From an uncultured Gammaproteobacteria bacterium (GTDB taxonomy: Bacteria; Pseudomonadota; Gammaproteobacteria; HK1): a DNA stretch of 64,000 nucleotides. The stretch spans positions 2,967,001-3,031,000 of the forward strand of contig OY282353.1 in the NCBI GenBank assembly GCA_958295465.1. The letters are read 5' to 3'. The notes below the pieces were generated by a model, which was given only the letters and a program-made list of their open reading frames with translations, was not told the DNA's origin and ran no database searches. Shown one piece after another: positions 55,646 to 64,000 of the stretch (within the stretch, counting starts at the first letter, position 1; each line of letters starts with the position of its first letter). The position numbers and the translations under genes are program-made.

Positions 55646-57463
55646 GTGACCACCCCCTGGCCGCGCATCCCCTACGGCGAGATGTCCTTCCGGCGCATCC
55701 GGGTGAACGGCTGGCTGTACGTGGACAAGACCCGTTACCTGCGCCCGCTCGAAGACGAGCGCTACGTCTTCTTCATCCGCCCCCGGCGTTTCGGCAAGTC
55801 CTGCTGGCTGGCGCTGCTGGAGTGCTACTACGGGCGGCACTGGGCGCACGAGTTCGAGGACCTGTTCGGCGGCACCGACGTCGGGCGAGAGCCCACCGCC
55901 GAGCGCGGTCGCTACGTCACCGTGCGCTTCGACTTCTCCGCCTTCAACGACAAGCTGGAGACCCTGGAGGAACGCTTCGAGGACTATTGCGACGTCAAGC
56001 TCCAAGGCGCGCTGGAACGCAATGCGGACTTGTTCCCCGAAGAGGCGCGCCGGCACATCCTCTCGCGCCCTGCCATCGACTTGAAGCTCAACGCGCTGTT
56101 CGCATACGCCGGCGAGCACGGCATCCCGCTGTACATGCTCATCGACGAGTACGACAACTTCGCCAACACGGTGCTGGTGCACCGGGGGCAGGCAGCCTAC
56201 GAGTCCCTCACCCACGGCGGCGGCTTCTACCGCAACTTCTTCGCCGCCCTGAAGGCCGGGACCGGCGAGGCGGGCGGCGGCCTCGAACGCCTGTTCATCA
56301 CCGGCGTCTCGCCCATCACCATGGACGACGTCACCAGCGGCTTCAACATCGGTCGCAACATCACCCTCAGTCCGAAGTTCAACGACATGCTCGGCTTCAC
56401 CGAGCCGGAGGTCCGCAGCCTGCTGGAGCTCTACCGCGACCGAGGCGCGTTCAACCAGGACGTGGATGCGGCCCTGGACGTGATGCGCGAGTGGTACAAC
56501 GGCTACCGCTTCGCCAAGAACGCCCCCGGCGACCTCTACAACACCGACATGGTGCTCCACTACCTGAAGGGTTCCGTTCCGAACGAGCCGATGCCGGACG
56601 ACCTCATCGACCCCAACATTCGCATCGACTACACGAAGCTGCGCCACCTGCTGCTGGTGAACCAGCGGGCGAGCGCGGAGGCGAGGCGGCTCAACGGCAA
56701 CTTCGACCTGCTGCGCCACCTCATCGGCGAGGGGGAGGCGGAGGCCGACATCAACCTGAGCTTTCCTCTGGAGGAGCTCGACGAGCCGGAGAACTTCCTC
56801 TCCCTGCTGTACTACTTCGGGCTGCTGAGCATCCGCGGGGTGTCCGGGGGCGCGGTCCGGCTGGGGATCCCGAACCAGACGGTGTGGCGGCTGATGTACG
56901 GATACCTGCGCAGGGCGTACCGGGATGTGGGGGTGTTCTCGGTGAGCCACCACCACTTCTCGCGCCTGGTGCGGGGCATGGCCTACAAGGGCGAATGGCG
57001 CGCGGCGGTGGAATACATCGCGGCGGCGATCGCCGAGCAGACGGGGATTCGCGACTACATCGACGGGGAGAAGGTGGTGCAGGCGTTCCTGGCCGCGCAC
57101 TTCAGCGTGGTGGGTCAGTTCCTCATCCACTCGGAGCGGGAGTTGAACAAGGGCTACGCGGACCTGCACCTTGAGCCCTTCGTGGCGCAGTACCCGGACA
57201 TCGCTTACGGCTACGTCATCGAGGTGAAGTACCTGAAGCGAAGCGAGCGGGTGGATGACTCGGTGGTGGCGGAGACGGTGCGGGGGGCGCGGGAGCAACT
57301 GAAAGGCTACCTGGCGGACGAAGGGCTGCGGCGTCGTGCCCCGTTGGTGCGGTACATCGGGTTGGCGGTGGTGTTCCACGGCTGGGAGCTGGTGGCGTGC
57401 GAGGCGGTGGAGCCGGGGGTGGGCGACGAGGCAGACACGGGAGTGTCGAAAACGCAGACATAG
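55646..57463 (+). CDS. AAA-ATPase-like / PD-(D/E)XK nuclease fusion protein
   Basis: 605 residues. The N-terminal AAA-ATPase-like domain (PF09820 type) has IPYGEMSFRRIRVNGWLYVD, P-loop FFIRPRRFGKSCWLALL and Walker B-like LYMLIDEYDNFAN. The C-terminal PD-(D/E)XK domain (PF08011 type) has GYADLHLEPF and YGYVIEVKYLK (D and E-x-K). The family is widespread and mostly uncharacterised; defence or mobile-element roles are proposed. The GTG at 55646 gives MTTPWPRIPYGEMSF and has GGGAG upstream. It lies 82 bases after recB in the usual recD position. Confidence 0.88.
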   Translation: MTTPWPRIPYGEMSFRRIRVNGWLYVDKTRYLRPLEDERYVFFIRPRRFGKSCWLALLECYYGRHWAHEFEDLFGGTDVGREPTAERGRYVTVRFDFSAFNDKLETLEERFEDYCDVKLQGALERNADLFPEEARRHILSRPAIDLKLNALFAYAGEHGIPLYMLIDEYDNFANTVLVHRGQAAYESLTHGGGFYRNFFAALKAGTGEAGGGLERLFITGVSPITMDDVTSGFNIGRNITLSPKFNDMLGFTEPEVRSLLELYRDRGAFNQDVDAALDVMREWYNGYRFAKNAPGDLYNTDMVLHYLKGSVPNEPMPDDLIDPNIRIDYTKLRHLLLVNQRASAEARRLNGNFDLLRHLIGEGEAEADINLSFPLEELDEPENFLSLLYYFGLLSIRGVSGGAVRLGIPNQTVWRLMYGYLRRAYRDVGVFSVSHHHFSRLVRGMAYKGEWRAAVEYIAAAIAEQTGIRDYIDGEKVVQAFLAAHFSVVGQFLIHSERELNKGYADLHLEPFVAQYPDIAYGYVIEVKYLKRSERVDDSVVAETVRGAREQLKGYLADEGLRRRAPLVRYIGLAVVFHGWELVACEAVEPGVGDEADTGVSKTQT

Positions 57464-57596
57464 ATCATGTTGGACTATCCTGGCATTCCTGCGCCGACAG
57501 GTCAGATGGGAGCGAGGCTGAACAAGGATCGAGGCCTCGCGTTCATTGCGAAAACGGCCATCGAACAAGGTAGGTCAACTGAAGTTCGATGATTTT

Positions 57597-58241
57597 CTAT
57601 GGCGCACGTTGTATTTTCAGCACGGAAGCGACCCAGGCACTATCATCGACTATTCTGACCTTGCGATCGCGTCTGGATAGACTGTATTTCGTTCCAAGAA
57701 TATTCCGAGTTTCAGATTCTATTCTTCCAAGCCGACCCTCGATAGTCGACTTGGCTTGCTCTCCATCTTCTCCTCTGTCCCAACGAGATATACAAAAAGC
57801 AAACAACCCAAATCGAAACGTGTTAGCTTTTTTTCTCAACGTGCATTTTATTCGAAGAATATCATCTTTTATTTCTTTTACTGTTGAAATTTGTTTTTTT
57901 ACCTCGATAATAGCTATGGGCTTTTTATCAGGCCACCATAGCGTTATATCGGACCTGCCGTCTGGACGTACACCTTCAGGCAGTCCGCCACTGCCGATTC
58001 CTCCAGCGGCCTTCATGACTTCTTGGATATTAGATTCAAGTGTCAAAAACGATCCAGGTATCGTCCCTATTTCTTTGGCAATATACGTGGTCAGCATATA
58101 CTCTGGTGCGTTCCACAACCAATAGTAGCCGCCTGACCAGGCTTCATAGTCTTTCTGGGCCTTGACGATTCCGGAGAGCGTTTTCTTGATAATCTTATTT
58201 ATTGAAATGTGTCCTCGTCGTGGTTGGCGTCCGTTGGGCAT
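57597..58241 (-). CDS. AT-rich restriction-endonuclease-like protein
   Basis: 214 residues starting MPNGRQPRRGHISINKIIKK at 58241 with GAGGAGAGA upstream. DGRSDITLWW and PIAIIEVKKQISTVKEIKDD give the D...E-x-K pattern of PD-(D/E)XK nucleases. The start region WSGGYYWLWNAPEYMLTTYI and SFLTLESNIQEVMKAAG are distinctive. I know no named family for it. The gene is markedly AT-rich against the surrounding DNA, so probably recently acquired. Convergent with the AAA-nuclease gene. Confidence 0.65.
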   Translation of the reverse strand: MPNGRQPRRGHISINKIIKKTLSGIVKAQKDYEAWSGGYYWLWNAPEYMLTTYIAKEIGTIPGSFLTLESNIQEVMKAAGGIGSGGLPEGVRPDGRSDITLWWPDKKPIAIIEVKKQISTVKEIKDDILRIKCTLRKKANTFRFGLFAFCISRWDRGEDGEQAKSTIEGRLGRIESETRNILGTKYSLSRRDRKVRIVDDSAWVASVLKIQRAP

Positions 58242-58663
58242 GATTCTCTCCTCGGATTCTACGTGCTCCTGCGTTCCAATGGCTTCCGGCAACCTCGCCA
58301 ATCGCCAATCCCCGCTCGGCGTTTCCGGTCAGCCATGCATTGACGTCGGGGCGCAAGCCGAAATTCACCCAGTCCCCTGAATACGGAGGGTTCCACCACC
58401 CGCACCCGGTGTCAACGGCTTGCGGTCTTGGTCCTTCGAGGCGTGCCGGGAGCCGTGACCGGTTCGCCATGCGAGCCGTCGGAACCGTCAACGTCTTCGC
58501 CTCGCGAGCGCCCTGCTCGCGAGCGCCCCACGTGAAACCGTCACCGCACTCCGGCCGTACCGGATGGCGGACTCTCGACTGCCGCACGGCAATACGTCCG
58601 AATCTGACGTATCGGCGCGATAGCCTCTCTCCACACCCACACCTCACGACCACGGAGAGAGCC
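58242..58663. other. Intergenic region holding the left copy of the AAA-gene promoter repeat
   Basis: No gene. From 58414 onward the sequence is the left copy of the ~337-bp direct repeat. The AAA promoter is expected in it. Confidence 0.55.
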
Positions 58664-58750
58664 ATGCTGACCGGCTATGAACAACGCCTGATCGTCCGCT
58701 ATCTCGCGAACCTCGCCTCGTGCCTTCACCATCGTGACCGGGAAGCGAAG
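58414..58750 (+). repeat. Direct repeat (~337 bp), left copy: AAA-gene promoter and 5' end
   Basis: About 95% identical to 60929-61265 with one or two indels. It includes the whole upstream region and the first ~29 codons of the tandem-AAA gene. The match ends sharply at GGGAAGCGAAG. Confidence 0.92.
58593..58611. promoter_or_regulatory. Inverted repeat upstream of the AAA gene start (left copy)
   Basis: TACGTC-N7-GACGTA, conserved at 61108-61126 in the other copy, about 53 bases before the ATG. It could be a dimeric repressor operator; the repressor is unknown. Confidence 0.5.
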
Positions 58751-58963
58751 AGTGTGGTCTCCGGGATTCCCGGGGCGGTTCAGTACCGACAAGTGTCAAA
58801 GTCGGGCTTGAGGGTGGATCGAGCCAACGGCTGCAAAGTGGGGAGCCCTCCGCTTTGCAGCGAAGCCACGGCCCGAGGAGCCGGATGTCTGAATCGGGCA
58901 CGCCCGGATCTGTGGGAGCCGCGGCGGGTAACTGCTCCCGGCCACCCGGCCCGCCGACCTTGA
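58664..58963 (+). pseudogene. Truncated 5' end of the tandem-AAA ATPase gene
   Basis: Encodes MLTGYEQRLIVRYLANLASC and LHHRDREAK, the same as the start of the intact gene at 61179, then runs into unrelated codons and stops at 58963. It marks the left boundary of the inserted OLD/TOPRIM module. Confidence 0.9.
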
Positions 58964-58984
58964 CCGGGCGCTCGACGAGCAGGA

Positions 58985-59626
58985 TCAGCCCGAATCCGCC
59001 ATCCGGTGGCGGTCCTTCTCCAGGGATGACAAGAACTGGCGAATCCCACGGAATACGTCGTGGTCGAGATTCCCCCAATAGCCTTTCTTTGCCGCCACCC
59101 CCACGGATACCTGTGGACGCGGCCGAGTCGCGAGAAAGGCACGCGCGCGGGCCTTGTCCGGATTCTGAATACGTACCCCCGCCTCTTCAAAACACTTGAA
59201 GAAGTCATCGATACAACGGTCCACGGCGGTATTCGCGAACGTCCTGCACAGCAGTGTTTCGAGCATTCCGGAACTCTGCTCCCCAGGCAATATCAACACG
59301 TTCACCGCGGGTGCGGCACCCGCCCGTTCCCCGGGCCGCTCCGGCACGGGCAATCCGGCGTTGCGCAACGACGACTGCACGCTCTGGAACGCGCCTTCGG
59401 CCGAGGTTTCCGCATCACGAACGACGCCGAGCATCTTGACGGCATGGAATCCCGGCATCTTCACCATCAAATTCAGAAAATTACCGAGCTCGTCCACGCC
59501 GCCGAAATTCTGGATCTGGAAATCGGGAAGCTCCATATGTTCGACGAGTCCACCGAAAAAATTGCGCTGATCGTTACCTTCGACAAGAAGCTGGATCGCC
59601 GACGCCAGTTGCCGGGGCGGCGGCAT
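58985..59626 (-). CDS. TOPRIM-like protein (DUF3226/AriB type)
   Basis: 213 residues. The TOPRIM core is visible: AIQLLVEGNDQRNFFGGLVE (Glu plus Asp in VEGND), KMLGVVRDAETSAEGAF (the second acidic cluster) and NVLILPGEQSSGMLETLLCR. TOPRIM proteins next to OLD-type ATPases are nuclease effectors in PARIS- and OLD-like anti-phage systems. It starts 2 bases after the stop of the ATPase (TGA-AC-ATG), so the genes are coupled. Name with care: this is closer to DUF3226 than to the DUF4435 of classical PARIS. Confidence 0.8.
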   Translation of the reverse strand: MPPPRQLASAIQLLVEGNDQRNFFGGLVEHMELPDFQIQNFGGVDELGNFLNLMVKMPGFHAVKMLGVVRDAETSAEGAFQSVQSSLRNAGLPVPERPGERAGAAPAVNVLILPGEQSSGMLETLLCRTFANTAVDRCIDDFFKCFEEAGVRIQNPDKARARAFLATRPRPQVSVGVAAKKGYWGNLDHDVFRGIRQFLSSLEKDRHRMADSG

Positions 59627-59628
59627 GT

Positions 59629-60669
59629 TCAGCGAAGCTCCATGTCGTGCCGGAGTGCGGTTTCGACATCACTCGGCTCGTACGTGATACGCCGGATCAT
59701 GCTTCCCGCGGCTTCGAGCCGGTGTAGTCGAAAGCCGTCCGCGCCAAGCGCTTCGTATGCCGCTCCCACGCACTCGAAGCTATGCGTTGTCGCGAACATC
59801 TGCACGTTGAACCGCTCGGCCGCCTTCCCGACGACCCGCCAGACGTCCGGCAGGACCGAGTGGTGCAGTCCGTTCTCGATCTCGTCCACCAGCACCACGC
59901 CGTTCCTGACCGATGCGACGGCCAGGATGACGCGGGCAAGGTGCGTCATGCCGGCGCCCATGACCGGCAACGGCACCAGCTCGGGTAATCCAATGTCCAC
60001 ATGGATCATCGGTACGCCGCTGGAGGCATTGTCCTCGGCGTGCTGCAATCGGGGTTCGATGACGCGAAGCGCGTCCAGGAACTCGTCTCCAAGCTTCTGC
60101 TTTCTCAATTGTCCCAGACGGATGGCGTCGTCACGGACGTCTCCGCTTCCCGGCTTGAGAACCGCCGAGTCGAACGGGACGTAATCATCTTTTTGTTCGA
60201 ACTTGAACTCGTTGGTCGTCTCACGGGCTTCGCTTTCGATCTGCCCCGCATTCGGATCGGTATACGTGAACTTGAGGGAATAGCGCCCCTTCTCCGGTAT
60301 GCCGTTGCCTCCGGCTCGGGAAATCTCGGTCTTGAGCGATTTCTCCCATGCAATCTTCAAATTCATGTCGCCGACCGACGTGTGGCAGCCGGACACCGTC
60401 GGGCATCTGCCCGTGTCCAATCCGTGAAAGAACGGTTTCCAGTACGTCTCCGCCATCCAGCTCGGCGATTCGGTGGGATTCCCGCCCCGGACGACATGGC
60501 TGTTGAGCACCAGACGCGGATTCGCCGCTCCACACAGCAGCCAGATCGCTTCGAGCAGGGCCGTCTTGCCGGCATTGTTCTTCCCGGCCACCAAGTTGAT
60601 CCGGCCCAGGTTGTCCACCGTGACGTCGTTGAATCCCCGATAGTTGCGGATGCTGATTCGTTGAAACAT
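59629..60669 (-). CDS. OLD/AAA15-family ABC-type ATPase (AriA-like)
   Basis: 346 residues. Start MFQRISIRNYRGFNDVTVDN, Walker A LVAGKNNAGKTALLEAIWLL, signature-like region PVMGAGMTHLARVILAVASV, Walker B NGVVLVDEIENGLHHSVLPD and switch His in QMFATTHSFECVGAAYEAL. This is the AAA15/21 architecture of OLD-like ATPases that sense phage proteins or DNA. The ATG at 60669 agrees with the family N-terminus. It forms a two-gene operon with the TOPRIM gene. Confidence 0.88.
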   Translation of the reverse strand: MFQRISIRNYRGFNDVTVDNLGRINLVAGKNNAGKTALLEAIWLLCGAANPRLVLNSHVVRGGNPTESPSWMAETYWKPFFHGLDTGRCPTVSGCHTSVGDMNLKIAWEKSLKTEISRAGGNGIPEKGRYSLKFTYTDPNAGQIESEARETTNEFKFEQKDDYVPFDSAVLKPGSGDVRDDAIRLGQLRKQKLGDEFLDALRVIEPRLQHAEDNASSGVPMIHVDIGLPELVPLPVMGAGMTHLARVILAVASVRNGVVLVDEIENGLHHSVLPDVWRVVGKAAERFNVQMFATTHSFECVGAAYEALGADGFRLHRLEAAGSMIRRITYEPSDVETALRHDMELR

Positions 60670-60928
60670 GGCTATCGATCCCTGGCCGGTGCTGCGCCGA
60701 CCCCAGGCTCCACGGTCCGGCGGACGGGTGGCGAGAATCCTACAGGATTCCGTTGCAGCGGAGTGATCCCGGGCGTCGCCAGGATGATCCGTCCGGTCCA
60801 TCGCCCTGCCCCCACGGCCAACGTGAGCATTGCATCGACCGCGGCCACGGACCAGAACCTCGGCATCGTGTCGACGTCGCGCACGGCGTGTACTCGGGGG
60901 TTCCCGCGCCACGCGCTGACCCCTGAGT

Positions 60929-61265
60929 ACGGCTTGCGGTCGCGGTCCTTCGGGGCGTGCCGGGAGCCGTGACCGGTTCGCCATGCGAACCCGTCGGAAC
61001 CGTCAACGTCTCCGCCTCACGAGCGCCCTGCTCGCGAGCGTCCAACGTGAAACCGTCACCGCGCGCCGGCCGTACCGGATGGCGAGATTTCGACTGCCGC
61101 ACGGCAATACGTCCGAATCTGACGTATCGGCACGATAGCCTCTCTCCACACCCACACCTCACGACCACGGAGAGAGCCATGCTGACCGGCTATGAACAAC
61201 GCCTGATCGTCCACTATCTCGCGAACCTTGCCTCGTGCCTGCACCACCGTGACCGGGAAGCGAAG
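60929..61265 (+). repeat. Direct repeat (~337 bp), right copy: promoter and 5' end of the intact AAA gene
   Basis: See the left copy at 58414-58750; same orientation, offset 2515 bases. The intervening 2.2 kb is the OLD/TOPRIM module. Confidence 0.92.
61108..61126. promoter_or_regulatory. Inverted repeat upstream of the AAA gene start (right copy)
   Basis: TACGTC-N7-GACGTA, as at 58593-58611, 53 bases before the ATG at 61179. Possible operator. Confidence 0.5.
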
Positions 61266-63356
61266 GAGCTGGTCGAATGGGTCGCCTCCAATGGCCGCCG
61301 CACGGTGTTCGGGAGCAGAAGGAAGGCGCCTCGGGCGTTCGGCGGGAAAAGGAGGCGGTCCCGCACGCTCCCGCCGAACCTCGGCCGCAAGCGCCTGGAC
61401 CTCGACGATCTCCTGGCCCCCGAGGACTTCAAGGCTCTCGAAGACTGCACGGACGGGCCGACCGGGAAGCAATGGAGCCGCCTCGAAGAGGCCCTGCGGA
61501 GAAAGTGTTCCACGGCGAAGTCCGTGCGAAGCGATCGGACGGCGCAGCGGCTCCGGTGTCTTGGAAGGACGACGGGCCTTTCCCGAACCGACGTCGCCAT
61601 CCTGGAACTCATGCTGCGCTACCAGGCGCAGCCGATCATCGAGTCGATGATCGACAGTGTTTTCGAGCGCTATTCTTTCAGGAGCACCCCCTTCAATCTC
61701 AAGGGACCCGTGCTGTCCGCCCTCCTCGGCGTATCGGCCAATGCGATCCTCGGCCGCCTCCGGGCCGATGCGCCTCTCGTGCGGTCGGGGCTCGTGTGCA
61801 TCGACAGCGACGACGGCGACCTCACGCTCGTCAACCGGCTGCACCGCCTGGCCACCATTCCCGGCGGATCCGGGCTCGACGTGAACCGCCTGCTGCTGGG
61901 AGAGGCGTCCCCGGGCGAGCTGGAATGGCCGGACTTCGACCACCTCGGGCAAGACCGAGACCACGTCGAACGGTTGCTCGGAGGCGCCCTCGAGACCGGC
62001 GCGCCGGGCGTGAACGTCCTCCTGTACGGTCCCCCGGGGACCGGCAAGACCGAGCTCTGCAAGGTGTTGGCCGGACGGCTCGGGGTGGATCTCCACAGCG
62101 TCGGGGAATCGGACGATGACGGCGACGAGCCCAGCCGCAACGAGAGGCTGCAAGAGCTCCGGCTCGCCCAGCGCCTGATCGCCCGGGGCCGTCGCTCGCT
62201 CCTCCTCTTCGATGAAATGGAGGACCTGCTGTCGGACTCCTTCTCGGGTCTGGGGATCTTCGGGCGGTTGCTCTCTCCCGGACCTCGCGGATTCCGGGCC
62301 GGCGGCGGCTCGAAGGTGTTCATGAACCGGCTGCTGGAGGAGGCGCCGGCGCCGACCCTGTGGACCATCAACGATGCCCGGACGGTCGATCCCGCCGTCC
62401 TGCGCCGGATGATGTTCGCCCTGGAGCTGCGCCTGCCGCCGCCCAAGGTGAGGGCGCGGGTCTGGACGCGGCAGCTTGCACGCCACGGCATCGAGGCGGG
62501 GCCGGACGATGCGTTCTCGCTGGCCCGGGAGTTCGAGGCGACCCCCGGGGTGGCGGCCGGGGCCACCGCCGCCGCGCGGCTCGGCGGCGGCGACTTGGCC
62601 GCGGTGCGCCGCGGCGTGCGCAGCCTGTCCCGGGTCCTCTCTTGCGAGAAGCCGCCGCAGGGGACGCCGGCCCGGTACGACCCCGCGCTCATCCGGACCG
62701 ACACCGATCCGGTGAGGCTCGCGGATCGTCTCGCGAGCAGCGGCGAGCGGCGCTTCTCCCTCTGCCTGCAAGGGCCGCCGGGCACGGGCAAGAGCGCGTT
62801 CGTGCGCTACCTTGCCGAGCGCCTCGGCCTGGAGGTCGTGCAGAAGCGGGCCTCCGATCTGATGTCGAAGTGGGTCGGGGGGACCGAGCAACTGATCGCC
62901 GCCGCGTTCGCGGAGGCGCGCGACAGCGGCGCCTTCCTCGTCTTCGACGAGGCCGATTCGCTGCTCTCCGACCGGCGCTTCGCCGTGAGGAGTTGGGAGG
63001 TCAGCCAGGTGAACGAGATGCTGACCTGGATGGAAAGCCACCCCGCGCCCTTCGCCTGCACGACCAACTTCGGCACGCATCTCGATCCGGCGACGCTGCG
63101 GCGTTTCGTGTTCAAGGTCACGCTCGATTACCTCACGCCCGAGCAGGCGAGGGCGGCGTTCCAGGGCTACTTCGGGCTCACGCCTCCGGTGGAGATCGCG
63201 GCCCTCACCGCCCTGACCCCCGGCGATTTCGCGGTGGTGCGCAAGCAAGCCGAGGTCCTGGACTGCCTGCGGGAGCCGGAGGCGCTCGCCGCCATGCTGC
63301 GCGCCGAATGCGACGCCAAGCCGGACTGCCCGCGGGCGATCGGCTTTCGGCCGTAG
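61179..63356 (+). CDS. Tandem AAA+ ATPase (two AAA modules)
   Basis: 725 residues. After a ~280-residue N-terminal region come two AAA+ modules. The first has Walker A LLYGPPGTGKTELCKVLAGR and Walker B SLLLFDEMEDLL; the second has Walker A CLQGPPGTGKSAFVRYLAER and Walker B AFLVFDEADSLLSDRRFAVR, with a WVGGTEQLIAAAF pore-like region. The architecture is Cdc48/Vps4-like, common for proteins that remodel or unfold others. Known function: none assigned. ATG 61179 preceded by GGAGAGAG. Context suggests defence; the promoter and 5' end are duplicated at 58414. Confidence 0.88.
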   Translation: MLTGYEQRLIVHYLANLASCLHHRDREAKELVEWVASNGRRTVFGSRRKAPRAFGGKRRRSRTLPPNLGRKRLDLDDLLAPEDFKALEDCTDGPTGKQWSRLEEALRRKCSTAKSVRSDRTAQRLRCLGRTTGLSRTDVAILELMLRYQAQPIIESMIDSVFERYSFRSTPFNLKGPVLSALLGVSANAILGRLRADAPLVRSGLVCIDSDDGDLTLVNRLHRLATIPGGSGLDVNRLLLGEASPGELEWPDFDHLGQDRDHVERLLGGALETGAPGVNVLLYGPPGTGKTELCKVLAGRLGVDLHSVGESDDDGDEPSRNERLQELRLAQRLIARGRRSLLLFDEMEDLLSDSFSGLGIFGRLLSPGPRGFRAGGGSKVFMNRLLEEAPAPTLWTINDARTVDPAVLRRMMFALELRLPPPKVRARVWTRQLARHGIEAGPDDAFSLAREFEATPGVAAGATAAARLGGGDLAAVRRGVRSLSRVLSCEKPPQGTPARYDPALIRTDTDPVRLADRLASSGERRFSLCLQGPPGTGKSAFVRYLAERLGLEVVQKRASDLMSKWVGGTEQLIAAAFAEARDSGAFLVFDEADSLLSDRRFAVRSWEVSQVNEMLTWMESHPAPFACTTNFGTHLDPATLRRFVFKVTLDYLTPEQARAAFQGYFGLTPPVEIAALTALTPGDFAVVRKQAEVLDCLREPEALAAMLRAECDAKPDCPRAIGFRP

Positions 63357-63512
63357 GGGCAACATGCTTCAGACGTGAATGCTTCCGGGGCCGGATGGCG
63401 GGGAGGACTGCGACCATCCCCGCGTTTATGCGTCGGTAGACGGATGCAACCGCCTATGCCGTATGTCATCATGATCGGGTCCGACAGGCGGACGATAATG
63501 GAGGGTATGTCA

Positions 63513-64000
63513 TGAAGTATAGATACAAAGGCGACATAAGCGTTTCTAAAGTAAAGAAATGTGGTGTACCAAATGGTCAGGGGAAAGTGACCGCCTATGA
63601 AGAGGATGGAGTCACTGTCTCCCGGACCTACAAAGGCGCTTTCGTCAATGGCTGGATGACTGGCCAAGGGAAGACGACCAAGATAGGTACACCTGACGAT
63701 CCGGGGTACATCTACGAAGGAGACCATGTCAAAGGAAAAGCGCACGGCCGCGGGACTTGGTACTACTCCGACGGCACCAAATACGAAGGAGACCATGTCA
63801 AAGAAAACGCGCACGGCCGCGGGACTTGGTACCGCTCCGACGGCACCAAAGAGTACGTTGGGGATTTCCAGGCTGATGAATGGCATGGGCAAGGGACTTC
63901 GTACCGCCACGACGGCAATATCAGGGAGGACGGCGCCAGAGAGGACGGTACCAAAGAGTACGAAGGGCAATGGAAGGAAAGTTGCTGGCACGGCCACGGA
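63513..64000 (+). CDS. MORN-repeat protein (3'-partial)
   Basis: ATG at 63513 with GGAGG upstream; the frame is open to the window end (162 codons). MORN units recur about every 23 residues: YKGAFVNGWMTGQGKTTK, YEGDHVKGKAHGRGTWYYSD, YEGDHVKENAHGRGTWYRSD, YVGDFQADEWHGQGTSYRHD and YEGQWKESCWHGHG. MORN proteins bind lipids or serve as scaffolds; no enzymatic domain is visible before the cut. The two central units are nearly identical at DNA level, so recently duplicated. Lower GC than the AAA gene. Confidence 0.85.

Noticed and set aside
58985..60669. Naming the pair outright as PARIS (ariA/ariB)
   Set aside because: The ATPase fits, but the TOPRIM partner looks like DUF3226 rather than the DUF4435 of described PARIS; called AriA/AriB-like only.

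Overview
The window is a high-G+C (roughly two-thirds GC by eye) stretch of bacterial chromosome, most likely from a gammaproteobacterium. The best evidence for this is the chromosomal core block kdsD-lptC-lptA-lptB-rpoN-hpf-ptsN (33.2-38.8 kb), together with dusA and RecBC-type (not AddAB-type) recombination genes. No rRNA, tRNA or CRISPR array was found.

Region 1 (1-16.5 kb) is a defence and toxin-antitoxin island. It starts inside a HigA-type antitoxin, followed by a FitA/VapC pair, an AT-rich two-gene cassette of unknown function, and a beta-class DNA methyltransferase (Mod). Mod is translationally coupled to a CAP12/Pycsar-type TIR protein. Two MntA/HepT (MNT/HEPN) toxin-antitoxin pairs follow, then an Xre/RelE pair, an orphan AAA ATPase and finally the large helicase-nuclease (Res, BPTD_3080-like) that should partner Mod. 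Mod and Res are about 6.8 kb apart. The junction 'hepT 3' end / res 5' end' is present three times (about 8.76-8.96, 9.76-10.10 and 11.96-12.12 kb), so the operon appears to have been opened by insertions that copied the start of res. Remnants of vapC, xre, hsdR, an AlbA/Schlafen-like gene and a frameshifted higB complete the island.

Region 2 (16.5-22.5 kb) mixes small genes with debris: a small membrane protein, a Rieske-type oxygenase lacking two of its four cluster ligands, fragments of glmU and of a formyltransferase, an intact AlkD-like DNA glycosylase, an IS3 orfA remnant, a RelBE pair and other fragments.

Region 3 (22.6-31.1 kb) is a catabolic cluster. A tripartite tricarboxylate transporter (tctC-tctB-tctA), a thiamine-pyrophosphate lyase of the 2-hydroxyacyl-CoA lyase/oxalyl-CoA decarboxylase superfamily and a class III CoA-transferase run leftward. 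A two-subunit aconitase X runs divergently to the right. Together they suggest uptake of a small carboxylic or hydroxy acid, CoA activation, C-C cleavage and a dehydratase step. pckA follows on the minus strand.

Region 4 (33.2-47.2 kb) is mostly core: the lipopolysaccharide-transport/rpoN block without kdsC, a 2-oxoglutarate oxygenase, an IS110 remnant, an MFS transporter, dusA, a polytopic membrane protein and a group II PLP decarboxylase. The ribosome binding site and start codon of the decarboxylase lie inside a 74-bp tandem repeat.

Region 5 (47.3-64 kb) holds recC and recB, each with in-frame minisatellites; recB also has a run of ten G. Where recD would be expected there is an AAA-ATPase/PD-(D/E)XK gene. 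An AT-rich nuclease-like gene follows, then an OLD/PARIS-like ATPase plus TOPRIM pair. This pair lies between two copies (about 337 bp) of the promoter and 5' end of the next gene, a tandem-AAA+ ATPase. The window ends in a MORN-repeat gene. The recurring theme is defence cargo flanked by copies of the 5' end of the gene downstream, plus widespread in-frame tandem repeats.
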